Assembly (NCBI GenBank): GCA_021815005.1
Contig: JAKAHL010000165.1
Coordinates: 1-5,251, forward strand
DNA length: 5,251 nt
Origin: Chloroflexota bacterium
Lineage (GTDB): Bacteria > Chloroflexota > Limnocylindria > Limnocylindrales > CSP1-4
Reading direction: 5' to 3'
Below the pieces are notes generated by a model. That model searched no databases. It saw only the letters and a list, made by a program, of their open reading frames with translations, and had not been told where the DNA came from. Below, piece by piece: positions 1 to 5,251 of the stretch; positions within the stretch are counted from its first letter, which is position 1; every line of letters starts with the position of its first letter. A program made the translations under genes and the position numbers.

Positions 1-105
1 GCGCCGCTTCGCGTCCCGTTGCGCCGCTTCGCGTCCCGTTGCGCCGCTTCGCGTCCCGTTGCGCCGCTTCGCGTCCCGTGCGCCGCTTCGCGTCCCGTGC
101 GCCGT
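1..105. repeat. Short tandem repeat array, 20/19-bp unit
   Basis: Three perfect copies of the 20-bp unit GCGCCGCTTCGCGTCCCGTT occupy 1-60. Two copies lacking the final T (19 bp) follow at 61-79 and 80-98, and a partial sixth copy begins at 99 (GCGCCGT). The array starts exactly at the window edge and so probably continues upstream; the true copy number cannot be seen. The unit length is not a multiple of three and shifts between 20 and 19, so the array rotates through reading frames and is unlikely to be coding. The units are direct repeats without unique spacers, so this is not a CRISPR array. It looks like a minisatellite-type array. Confidence 0.9.
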
Positions 106-414
106 CCAGCGCACCCCCGCCGCCCGCGGGTCGCGCCCGGCGTTCGCCTCGCAGTCCTCGTTTCCGACCGCAACTCGTCCGTTCGTCGCCGCTCCGTCCA
201 TACCGCGACGTGCTTCGCTCCTGTGGAGCTGCCCGGATGGTCGGTTCGTCGCCCCGGGGTCCCAACTCGGACGGGTGGCAGCCGAATCTGCCGACTGGGA
301 GGCGATGCGCGAGGCGGCGCGGGCCGGGCGCCACTCGGGGCGTGCGAGGCCGATGGGCGAGCGCTGCGGCGGCGACGGACGCCGTGCGGGAGAGGCGGCT
401 GCGGACGGTCTCGG
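106..414. other. Stretch with no supportable gene downstream of sodX
   Basis: About 310 GC-rich bases lie between the tandem array and the sodX stop codon. Open frames exist on the plus strand, one ending at 445 inside the sodX 3' end. They run out of the repeat array, have arginine/alanine/proline-rich translations, and show no recognisable domain or ribosome binding site. I see no tRNA, rRNA or convincing terminator hairpin for sodX here. A small unknown plus-strand gene ending at 445 cannot be excluded. Confidence 0.5.
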
Positions 415-951
415 TCAGCCCTCGCGTCGTGCCGCTGGGCCCTGACCCCGAACGCCGCTGCCCGAGGCGCGCCCCCCCGGCAGCCGACCGATCCGGCACC
501 CCGGCCAGTAGCGGAACCACGCCCGGCCGACGAGCGCCCCGACCGGCACCGGGCCGTAGGCGCGGGAGTCGACGGCTCGTCCGTGGCCGGCCTCGGCCAG
601 CGCGGCGTCATCGGCGTCGGAGAGCAGCCACGCCTCGTCGTCGCCCAGGCGCAGCCACGCGCCCGCGAACGGAACCCAGTCGCCCGGCCGGCCGGCAACC
701 CGCTTGATCGCCAGGTCGTCCGAGCCGGGCTCACGGAACACGACGACAGCCCCGCGCCGCGGCCAGCGCGCCACGGTGGGGTCCACCAGGAGCCAGTCGC
801 CGGGCTGGATCGAGGGCGTCATCGACGCCTCGGCCACGGCGACGCGCCACGGGCCGGCGAGGCGGCCGGGCAGCGCCCGGAGCCCGAGCGTGCCGCCGGC
901 GCCAACGCGGGACGCGCCCCGAACGCGACGAGGCCCCGTCGCGCGCGTCAC
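415..951 (-). CDS. sodX: Nickel-type superoxide dismutase maturation protease (S26 signal-peptidase-like)
   Basis: The 178-aa product is a serine/lysine protease of the signal peptidase I (S26) superfamily. It is expected to remove the short N-terminal propeptide of SodN so that the new N-terminal His can bind nickel. Visible S26 boxes are ASMTPSIQPGD, with candidate nucleophile Ser43; GAVVVFREP at about 68-75; AIKRVAGRPGD, with candidate general base Lys83; and DSRAYGPVP at 128-136. No clear membrane anchor is present; the first 35 residues are Arg/Gly-rich, which fits a soluble protease acting in the cytoplasm. The start is GTG, with GAGG at 959-962 seven bases upstream, but a later start is possible because the N-terminus is poorly conserved in character. 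The gene lies 37 bp downstream of sodN on the same strand, the usual sodN-sodX operon. The SodX assignment rests on the S26 boxes plus this neighbour. The roughly 28 residues after the last box look like a low-complexity tail. Confidence 0.9.
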   Translation of the reverse strand: MTRATGPRRVRGASRVGAGGTLGLRALPGRLAGPWRVAVAEASMTPSIQPGDWLLVDPTVARWPRRGAVVVFREPGSDDLAIKRVAGRPGDWVPFAGAWLRLGDDEAWLLSDADDAALAEAGHGRAVDSRAYGPVPVGALVGRAWFRYWPGCRIGRLPGGRASGSGVRGQGPAARREG

Positions 952-988
952 GACAGGGCCTCGCGGTTGCTGGTGGGGTGGGACGTGC

Positions 989-1417
989 TCAGCTCGGGCG
1001 GCCAGCGACGCGGGTCTTGCCGAGGCCGCCGGTTGCCTTCCAGGCGGCGTCCACCTGGTCGATCAGGTCCAGCAGCTTCTTGGCGTCATCGAGGTTGGTC
1101 GAGGCCTTGACCTTGGAGGTCTGCTTGTTGGCGTCCCAGAACAGCTGGTGCAGGTTCGGGACCGCCTCGAGGTGCTCCGGCTTGAAGTAGTCGTGCCACA
1201 GGACGTCGAGGTGGTGCTTGACCAGATCGGCCTGGCGCTCCTTGATGATCAGCGCCCGGGCGCGGAAGGTCGCGTCCTCGCTGGCGTTGTACTTCTCGAT
1301 GATCCGGTAGCAGGACTCGGCCTCGATGCGAGCCTGCTCGGGGTCGTACACGCCGCAGGGCAGGTCGCAGTGGGCCCGGACGGTCGTCCGGGGGGCGAGG
1401 GCGCGGAGCAGGGACAT
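989..1417 (-). CDS. sodN: Nickel superoxide dismutase precursor
   Basis: The 142-aa product is a Ni-SOD, which dismutates superoxide to oxygen and hydrogen peroxide and in this family works as a hexamer of four-helix bundles. The diagnostic nickel-hook motif HCDLPCGVYDP begins at residue 16. After removal of a 15-residue propeptide (ending TTVRA) it supplies mature His1, Cys2, Cys6 and Tyr9, all present. The mature chain would be about 127 aa, slightly longer than the roughly 117 aa known for Streptomyces, with the excess in the C-terminal tail. The rest is helical and charged, as expected. The ATG at 1417 is chosen over an in-frame ATG at 1486 because GGAGGT (1423-1428) lies five bases upstream and the propeptide length matches the family. 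An extra cysteine (Cys36) lies outside the hook. sodX follows 37 bp downstream, and a transposon end lies 115 bp upstream. Confidence 0.97.
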   Translation of the reverse strand: MSLLRALAPRTTVRAHCDLPCGVYDPEQARIEAESCYRIIEKYNASEDATFRARALIIKERQADLVKHHLDVLWHDYFKPEHLEAVPNLHQLFWDANKQTSKVKASTNLDDAKKLLDLIDQVDAAWKATGGLGKTRVAGRPS

Positions 1418-1422
1418 GGCTG

Positions 1423-1428
1423 ACCTCC
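1423..1428 (-). promoter_or_regulatory. sodN ribosome binding site
   Basis: A GGAGGT sequence on the minus strand lies five bases before the ATG at 1417. It decides the sodN start in favour of 1417 over the in-frame ATG at 1486. Confidence 0.85.
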
Positions 1429-1456
1429 GGGTGGGGCGTCGCGACCGCAGGGGCCG

Positions 1457-1499
1457 GGCGCCGATTTTCGACGGCAAGTGCGCCAAAAGTGTCGGCGCC
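1457..1499. promoter_or_regulatory. Inverted repeat overlapping the sodN -10 region, candidate operator
   Basis: GGCGCCGA (1457-1464) and TCGGCGCC (1492-1499) are perfect 8-base inverted arms separated by 27 bases. The upstream arm overlaps the candidate -10 and the end of the spacer; the other lies at about +18 to +25 from the inferred start site. This geometry would suit a regulator, but in GC-rich DNA an 8-base GC-rich repeat can arise by chance. It does not match the known Nur box (TGCAA-N5-TTGCA). Confidence 0.3.
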
Positions 1500-1517
1500 G
1501 TCCCGCGAGGCTGTCAA
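1488..1517 (-). promoter_or_regulatory. Candidate sodN-sodX promoter
   Basis: Reading the minus strand, a perfect -35 box TTGACA lies at 1517-1512. After an 18-base spacer comes GACACT at 1493-1488, which keeps the A at position 2 and the T at position 6 that matter most in actinobacterial -10 boxes. Transcription would start near 1481, giving a leader of about 64 nt before the sodN ATG. The transposon target duplication begins six bases upstream of the -35, so this promoter survived the insertion. The -35 is strong; the -10 is only a partial match. Confidence 0.5.
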
Positions 1518-1523
1518 ACGGGG

Positions 1524-1531
1524 GCGTCGGC
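1524..1531 (+). repeat. Left copy of 8-bp target-site duplication
   Basis: GCGTCGGC lies directly outside the left end of the transposon and is repeated exactly outside the right end at 5218-5225. An 8-bp duplication is in the range produced by IS256/MULE-type transposases (8-9 bp). The match can be read as 9 bp (GGCGTCGGC) if the terminal G of the element is counted at the right side; 8 bp makes the two ends symmetrical. Confidence 0.85.
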
Positions 1532-1559
1532 CCTGTGCGTCAAGGACGGTTGGTAAGTC
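1532..1559 (+). repeat. Left terminal inverted repeat (28 bp)
   Basis: It reads inward as CCTGTGCGTCAAGGACGG and continues with TTGGTAAGTC. It matches the reverse complement of 5190-5217 at 27 of 28 positions; the mismatch is at the second base. The inner 26 bp are identical. Read outward, toward sodN, it contains TTGACG (1543-1538), a near-consensus -35 hexamer. Read inward, TTGGTA (1550-1555) could be a weak -35 for the transposase. Confidence 0.95.
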
Positions 1560-1613
1560 CCACCCCGTCCGTGCCATACAAGATGGCGCAGCCGTCGGGC
1601 ACGCTCGCCAACG

Positions 1614-3551
1614 ATGGACGCGGTGAGCGCAGGGCAGGGCAGGACGGGGCGACCGAGGCTGCTCGGCGCCAACCGCCCGACGGTGTGCTCGAAGGGCCAC
1701 AAGGGCAGCATCACGCTCTGGGGCCGCCGCGACTGGACGAGCGCGCCCTACCGCCGCCAGCGGTTCCGGTGCATCCCCGATGACGGCTCCGAGCCGCACA
1801 CGTTCTCGCTCGGACGCCGCCGCCCGAGCGACGCGCACGGCGACGGCTCGGAGTGCCTCACCTGCGACGTGACGCCGGGCGTGGCGCAGGGTCCCATCTC
1901 GCCGCCCGACCATCTCCACACGGCGGTCGAGATCGCGCACCTGCTCCAGCTTGTCGCGCAGGGGATGTCGCTGCGGCGCGCCAGCCGGACGATCCGGCTC
2001 GAAGCGCACCGCTACGTCGAGGACGGCCACAAGATGCGGCGCGCGAGCCGCCAGCACACCCTCGCCGCCCGCTACCTCGACCTCTTCGGCACGGCCATCG
2101 ACAAGGCCCTCGCCCCGACCCGGTGCCCCCGGATCCTGATCCTCGACAGCAAGCCGCTCAACCTGCGGGCCTACGGCGCGGAGGACCTCGACCCGCTCTG
2201 GAACCCGGACGAGCGCGGCGGCGCGGTGCTGATCGCGGTCGGGGGCGACGACCCGAGGCAGGCGATGATGCCGTGGCGGATCGGCCTGGCCCCCGACGAG
2301 ACCGGGCGCTCGTGGATCGACTTCCTCGACGAGATCGACCCCGGTGGCGACGGCCCCGAGTGGGTGGTCGCGGACGGCGCGGGCGCGATCGCCAACGCGG
2401 TGCAGCGGCGATGGCCCAACGCCAACTTCTACTCGTGCGAGTTCCACCTCGGGCGGCTCATCCGCGAGCGCGCCCGCGACGACGGCATCAACCCCGACGA
2501 CCCGGCCAACGCCGAGCTGTTCCGCAAGGCGCAGTGGTCCAACCACGACTGGGACGCGCTCCGCGCCTTCGCCGTCGCCCGGCAGGCGGTCGCGCTCGAC
2601 GGCTGGTGCTGCACGAACGACGCGCTCATCCGCCAGCAGGTCGCGCTCCACGGTCGGTTCTTCGGCTTCCCGCGCAGCAACGCCGCCGCCGAGCGGATCC
2701 TCGACTGGATCGACCGCCGGTTCGGGAAGCGCCGGCGCTACTCGCTCCGCAACGCGGGCCGGCTCCAGCTCGTGCTCGCGCTCGTCCGCGCCTACCACGC
2801 GGGCCAGGCCGACCTCGGCACGTTCGGCGGCATCGTCAAGGCGACGATGCGCGACCTGCGCCCCGACCAGCACTTCGCCTGGACCGCCCGCCACGACCCG
2901 CGCGGCGCGCTGTGCTCGATCGGCCAGCTCATCGTCGACGCCCACGACCGGGCCGCGAAGGGCAAGGCCACCTACGACGCGGCGGCGAAGGCGCGCTCGG
3001 TCATCGCCAGCGTCGCGGCGCTCAACGCCTCGCTCGCCGAGATCGGGCTGCCGCCGATGGAGGCGACCGTCGCCCCGGGCCGCGCCACGGCCTCGGTCAA
3101 GGTGAAGGGCCTCATGCTCACGGACTTCCCGCTCGTCCTGCGCGACTGGGACACGGTGGCGAACAGCCGGCTCGCCTCCTCGGTCAAGGCGGGGTCGAGC
3201 TACAAGGCGCACTGGAAGTGCCACCGCTGCGGCCACACGTGGGAGGCCGAGGTCGCCCAGCGGACGGTGCGGCAGACGCGCTGCCAGCGGTGCTCGACCG
3301 AGCGCGCCGACGGCCTCAACGCGCTCGCGGCGGTCCGGCCCGACCTCGTGCGCGAGTGGGACGCGACCGCGAACGCGCCGCTCCGCCCGGACAGGATCAA
3401 GGCGACCTACGACAAGACGGTGCGCTGGACCTGCCCGGACGACCCGGAGCACCCCGGCTACAGGATGTCGCCCTTCACCAGGGCGAGGCTGGCGGTCGGC
3501 TGCCCGCTGTGCCGGAGGAAGGCGATGGCACAGGAGAGGCGTGCGGAGTGA
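1614..3551 (+). CDS. MULE/IS256-like DDE transposase fused to two C-terminal zinc-ribbon (DUF4379-type) repeats
   Basis: The 645-aa product would cut and join the ends of the surrounding element. The N-terminal 90 residues are Cys/His-rich (CSKGH at 25-29, Cys53, His62, Cys81, Cys84), probably a zinc-binding DNA-recognition region. The catalytic core follows: ILILDSKPL with Asp178; WVVADGAGAIANAVQRRWP with Asp254, followed by the C-x2-H signature YSCEFHL (Cys275, His278); and SNAAAERI with candidate Glu360. Two repeats follow, each of the form 'RDWD..AN' or 'REWD..AN', a W-x-C knuckle, then a second knuckle. Repeat one has Cys536, Cys539, Cys557 and Cys560; repeat two has Cys607, His613, Cys630 and Cys633. 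They resemble the DUF4379 zinc ribbon, usually seen in tandem in nuclease-like proteins. At 645 aa it is longer than a usual IS256 transposase (about 400 aa). The ATG at 1614 has no good ribosome binding site, and GTG at 1623 is an alternative. The family call is firm; the subfamily is not recognised. Confidence 0.88.
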   Translation: MDAVSAGQGRTGRPRLLGANRPTVCSKGHKGSITLWGRRDWTSAPYRRQRFRCIPDDGSEPHTFSLGRRRPSDAHGDGSECLTCDVTPGVAQGPISPPDHLHTAVEIAHLLQLVAQGMSLRRASRTIRLEAHRYVEDGHKMRRASRQHTLAARYLDLFGTAIDKALAPTRCPRILILDSKPLNLRAYGAEDLDPLWNPDERGGAVLIAVGGDDPRQAMMPWRIGLAPDETGRSWIDFLDEIDPGGDGPEWVVADGAGAIANAVQRRWPNANFYSCEFHLGRLIRERARDDGINPDDPANAELFRKAQWSNHDWDALRAFAVARQAVALDGWCCTNDALIRQQVALHGRFFGFPRSNAAAERILDWIDRRFGKRRRYSLRNAGRLQLVLALVRAYHAGQADLGTFGGIVKATMRDLRPDQHFAWTARHDPRGALCSIGQLIVDAHDRAAKGKATYDAAAKARSVIASVAALNASLAEIGLPPMEATVAPGRATASVKVKGLMLTDFPLVLRDWDTVANSRLASSVKAGSSYKAHWKCHRCGHTWEAEVAQRTVRQTRCQRCSTERADGLNALAAVRPDLVREWDATANAPLRPDRIKATYDKTVRWTCPDDPEHPGYRMSPFTRARLAVGCPLCRRKAMAQERRAE

Positions 3552-3601
3552 TCGCGAAGCCGCCACCGCGTAGACGCGATGCGACGGGCCGTAGGAAGGG
3601 A

Positions 3602-3627
3602 AGAGAGCCCGGGCGTCCGGGCTCTCT
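3602..3627. terminator. Bidirectional hairpin terminator between convergent genes
   Basis: AGAGAGCCCGG (3602-3612) pairs perfectly with CCGGGCTCTCT (3617-3627) around a 4-base GCGT loop, an 11-bp GC-rich stem. It lies about 50 bp past the transposase stop and about 35 bp past the stop of the minus-strand secreted-protein gene, so it can serve both. Neither side has a long T run, as is common in high-GC actinobacteria. Confidence 0.8.
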
Positions 3628-3661
3628 ACCATCAGCGAGGAGGGCCCTCCAGGCGCCCCGA

Positions 3662-4339
3662 TCAGTTCCCCAGCGGCGCCGGGTCGATGGGCTGCGGGTC
3701 GCCGACGGGCGGCTTCGTGGCGCCGGGGTTCGGGTCCACGTCGAGGTTGGAGCTCATGGACGGGTCGGCGGCGAAGTCGACGGGCTGCTCCGAGTACCCC
3801 GTGACCATCCACACCGCACCCCTCTTGGACAGCTCCATCGCGAAGGAGTTGGTGTAGCGCCCGCCGAGGGTAGCGGTGACACCGGACGGCGTGTCGTAGG
3901 CTTGCTTCTCGACGAGCACGTAGGTGCCCGTCACCGTCGCCGTGTCGCCGCTCACCACGGGCGGGTCGAAGCTGACGCTCGCGATGTCCGCCGTGAGCGC
4001 GCGCGGCTGGCTCGGGTCCGCCGCGATGCGGTCGGCCCACGACAGGAAGCCGTTGAGCCGGTTGGCGAGGGCGGGCCCGGCGAACACCCCTACGTAGCTT
4101 GATTGGATGGTCGCACGTAGTGATCGATGCTGATCGGCGGTAAGCCTGCCCGGTGCGTAGGCTGCGGGCAGCATCGTGCTGCGGTTGTTGACCTCGATTG
4201 CCCGCGTCGCAACTGCCTCGAGGTCGTGCGGGTTGACCCCGGCAGCCGAAGATACGAGGCTGGCGACGCCGAATAGGGCCAGACCAGCAACGGCCGCCAC
4301 CGCGGCCGCGCGGGCCGCGAATGAGCGCGTGAGCTTCAT
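3662..4339 (-). CDS. Exported protein of unknown function, second gene of the transposon cargo operon
   Basis: The 225-aa product starts with a Sec-type signal peptide: MKLTRSFAAR, then a hydrophobic Ala/Val/Leu stretch to about residue 33, with cleavage likely near SSAAG (30-34). There is no lipobox cysteine and no later membrane segment, so it is probably released or wall-associated. The mature part has a helical N-terminal half (about 38-105), then a strand-rich half (SVSFDPPVVSGDTATVTGTY at 121-140, and GGRYTNSFAMELSKRGAVWM at 159-178). It ends in a Pro/Asp-rich tail (200-225). Helix-then-sheet with an exposed 'GDTATVTGTY...W' pattern recalls NTF2-like secreted domains, but this is inference and no family is recognised. 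The ATG at 4339 is supported by the G-rich ribosome binding site at 4345-4350. That site overlaps the stop codon of the upstream amidase gene, so the two are probably translationally coupled and act together, perhaps as hydrolase and partner. Confidence 0.8.
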   Translation of the reverse strand: MKLTRSFAARAAAVAAVAGLALFGVASLVSSAAGVNPHDLEAVATRAIEVNNRSTMLPAAYAPGRLTADQHRSLRATIQSSYVGVFAGPALANRLNGFLSWADRIAADPSQPRALTADIASVSFDPPVVSGDTATVTGTYVLVEKQAYDTPSGVTATLGGRYTNSFAMELSKRGAVWMVTGYSEQPVDFAADPSMSSNLDVDPNPGATKPPVGDPQPIDPAPLGN

Positions 4340-4344
4340 CGGTT

Positions 4345-4350
4345 CCCCCT
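4345..4350 (-). promoter_or_regulatory. Ribosome binding site of the second cargo gene, overlapping the amidase stop
   Basis: AGGGGG on the minus strand lies five bases before the ATG at 4339. Its upstream part runs into the TGA stop (4352-4350) of the amidase gene, an arrangement typical of translationally coupled genes. Confidence 0.7.
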
Positions 4351-5057
4351 CACCCGCTCGTCGACGGGATGTGGACTTCGTAGATCTTGGTCGTCGCAGC
4401 CATCGACGCCGACATCTGGTAGTACCCGTTCCAGAAGTCGCGGTACCGGTTCGCGTTGTGCTGAGAGCCCCAGTCGCCCGTCTTCCAGTACGAGTTGTTG
4501 TAGGCACTCTGGTAGCCCGTCCTGGATGGGGTGCCGTAACCGGTCTCGACCCGCACGTGATCGATCTGCGAGTTGTTCTCGAAGTCGAAGAAGATCATGT
4601 CGCCCTTCGAGAGCGAGTTGTATGTCTGCGACGCCGTGACGCCGACGAAGGACGTGACCAGGGTGCCACCGCCGTGGGAGAGGTCTCCGTGGTCCCAGGC
4701 GACGAGGAAGCTGTATAGCGCCTGCGCGTTGTACCAGGTGATCGTCCAGTTCGACGTGCTGTAGTAGTACCAGTAGTCGTTCACCCCGGGGATGCCGGAG
4801 CGGTCGATGAAGCGGTAGCCGCCGGCCACGTGCATCACCCGTGACGCGTAGTTCGCGCAGTCCTGGCTGCCGTTCGCAGGCAGGCAGACATACGGCGAGG
4901 GCGCCGTTCCGCTCCAGCCGCACTCCGCCCAATGCGAGTCGGCGTAGGTTGCCGCCGCGGCTCCATCGTAGGCGAGGGCCCCAGCGGGCAGGGCGGCCAT
5001 TAGCAGGACGACAAGCGCTGTCGCGCTCGCGCGCACTCTCAAAGATCGGCGTGGCAC
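4350..5057 (-). CDS. Exported Amidase_6-type cysteine hydrolase, first gene of the transposon cargo operon
   Basis: The 235-aa product has a clear signal peptide: basic MPRRSLRVR, a hydrophobic core, and AGALA before Tyr30 as the cleavage site. The mature protein resembles the putative amidase domain Amidase_6 (PF12671, NlpC/P60-like fold), thought to cut peptide bonds in cell-wall material. Matching features are an opening YDGAAAATYADSHW; QDCANYASRVMHVAGG with candidate nucleophile Cys67; a 'YWYYYSTSNWTITW' aromatic block (95-108); KGDMIFFDF (151-159); IDHVRVETGYG with candidate His167; and QHNANRYRDFW (His200, Asn201), like the 'H-T/N' motif near the C-terminus. Cys46 and Cys58 could form a disulfide outside the cell. 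The GTG at 5057 is preferred because AAAGGGGGG (5066-5074) precedes it by eight bases and the signal peptide then begins normally; an in-frame ATG at 5165 would give a 271-aa form with an unlikely leader. Its base composition is visibly lower in GC than that of the transposase. Confidence 0.85.
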   Translation of the reverse strand: MPRRSLRVRASATALVVLLMAALPAGALAYDGAAAATYADSHWAECGWSGTAPSPYVCLPANGSQDCANYASRVMHVAGGYRFIDRSGIPGVNDYWYYYSTSNWTITWYNAQALYSFLVAWDHGDLSHGGGTLVTSFVGVTASQTYNSLSKGDMIFFDFENNSQIDHVRVETGYGTPSRTGYQSAYNNSYWKTGDWGSQHNANRYRDFWNGYYQMSASMAATTKIYEVHIPSTSG

Positions 5058-5065
5058 GTGCAGTA

Positions 5066-5074
5066 CCCCCCTTT
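5066..5074 (-). promoter_or_regulatory. Ribosome binding site of the cargo amidase gene
   Basis: AAAGGGGGG on the minus strand, eight bases before the GTG at 5057, decides the start. The remaining leader up to the terminal repeat (5075-5189) must contain the cargo promoter. The only -35-like hexamer noticed there (TTGATG, in CCCTTGATGGTG) has no convincing -10 at the right distance. Confidence 0.6.
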
Positions 5075-5189
5075 CCCCTCTTGCTGCGGACGCCGCCCAG
5101 AAGCTGCTTGGGTGCGCCGACACCATCAAGGGCCGAAGGTCACCGACAGCCGCGACACGCACCATCCCGTGCGCCGTGTCGACCCCGAC

Positions 5190-5217
5190 GACTTACCAAC
5201 CGTCCTTGACGCACAAG
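5190..5217 (-). repeat. Right terminal inverted repeat (28 bp)
   Basis: The reverse complement of this segment matches the left end at 27 of 28 positions, with a C-to-T difference at base 2 from the tip. It carries the same outward-facing TTGACG hexamer (5206-5211, plus strand). Confidence 0.95.
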
Positions 5218-5225
5218 GCGTCGGC
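5218..5225 (+). repeat. Right copy of 8-bp target-site duplication
   Basis: GCGTCGGC, identical to 1524-1531, marks the right junction with host DNA. The remaining 26 bases of the window (5226-5251) are GC-rich host sequence originally upstream of sodN. Confidence 0.85.
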
Positions 5226-5251
5226 GGGCGTTCGGCCGCCCGCCCGGCCAC

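Larger units (their letters stand above)
1532..5217 (+). mobile_element. Complete cargo-carrying transposon with a MULE/IS256-like transposase
   Basis: The element is 3686 bp, bounded by 28-bp terminal inverted repeats with one mismatch and an exact 8-bp target duplication. It carries one transposase gene on the plus strand. A convergent two-gene operon on the minus strand encodes an exported Amidase_6-like hydrolase and a second exported protein. The intact target duplication, near-identical ends and uninterrupted transposase frame suggest a fairly recent insertion that may still be active. Only one pair of ends is visible, so this is a unit transposon and not a composite of two insertion sequences. 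It sits six bases upstream of the sodN -35 box. I cannot name a known element; the class is inferred from the transposase motifs and the duplication length. Confidence 0.9.

Noticed and set aside
1..105. Possible CRISPR array
   Set aside because: The repeats are directly adjacent with no unique spacers, and no cas genes are visible.
19..1110. Plus-strand open frames over the tandem array, sodX and sodN
   Set aside because: They begin inside the repeat array and read antisense through two confidently identified genes; the translation is low complexity with no domain.
704..1423. A 239-codon plus-strand frame with hydrophobic Val/Leu-rich translation
   Set aside because: It lies opposite sodX and sodN; the Val/Leu content comes from reading the complement of charged helical codons.
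1550..1580. Possible transposase promoter TTGGTA ... CATACA
   Set aside because: The spacing is 19 bases and the -10 matches at only three of six positions, too weak to annotate.
3639..3650. 12-bp palindrome GGAGGGCCCTCC between the terminator and the cargo gene stop
   Set aside because: It has no loop and a low-complexity GC-rich sequence; it may add to termination but cannot be told from chance.
1086..4040. A 984-codon minus-strand open frame across the transposase
   Set aside because: It runs antisense to the transposase and into sodN and the secreted-protein gene. Its translation is Arg/Ala/Val/Asp-rich low complexity without domains, as expected opposite a GC-rich coding strand.
1853..4102. 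A 749-codon plus-strand open frame overlapping the transposase
   Set aside because: It is an alternative frame of the transposase, extremely Arg/Pro-rich, and it runs on through the hairpin terminator and into the antisense of the cargo gene.
5226..5241. Small hairpin GGGCG-TTCGGC-CGCCC at the right flank
   Set aside because: A 5-bp GC stem is expected by chance in this composition, and too little flanking sequence is available.

Overview
This is a high-GC window, most likely from an actinobacterium. The reasons are the strong GC bias at third codon positions, a nickel superoxide dismutase paired with its maturation protease in the Streptomyces-like order, and GTG starts with G-rich ribosome binding sites. 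The exact lineage cannot be fixed from the sequence.

The layout has three parts. (1) Positions 1-414 hold a degenerate 20/19-bp tandem array that begins at the window edge, followed by about 300 bases with no supportable gene. (2) Positions 415-1531 hold a host operon on the minus strand: sodN (Ni-SOD precursor, start 1417) and then sodX (S26-type protease, start 951). It has a recognisable promoter (TTGACA, 18-bp spacer, GACACT) and an inverted repeat overlapping the -10. (3) Positions 1532-5217 are a complete 3686-bp transposon. It has 28-bp terminal inverted repeats matching at 27 of 28 positions and is flanked by an 8-bp target duplication (GCGTCGGC at 1524-1531 and 5218-5225). The last 26 bases (5226-5251) are host DNA that lay next to position 1531 before insertion.

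The transposon encodes one large transposase on the plus strand (645 aa). It joins a MULE/IS256-like DDE core to two C-terminal zinc-ribbon repeats of the DUF4379 type. Facing it across a strong shared hairpin terminator is a two-gene minus-strand cargo operon: an exported Amidase_6-type cysteine hydrolase (235 aa), then an exported protein of unknown function (225 aa) whose ribosome binding site overlaps the amidase stop codon. Neither cargo gene looks like a transposition function, so this is a transposon carrying a secreted, probably cell-wall-directed, gene pair.

The element landed six bases upstream of the sodN -35 box. It leaves the sodN promoter intact but replaces everything further upstream. 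The most unusual content is the transposase architecture together with the secreted hydrolase/partner cargo inside one clean pair of ends.
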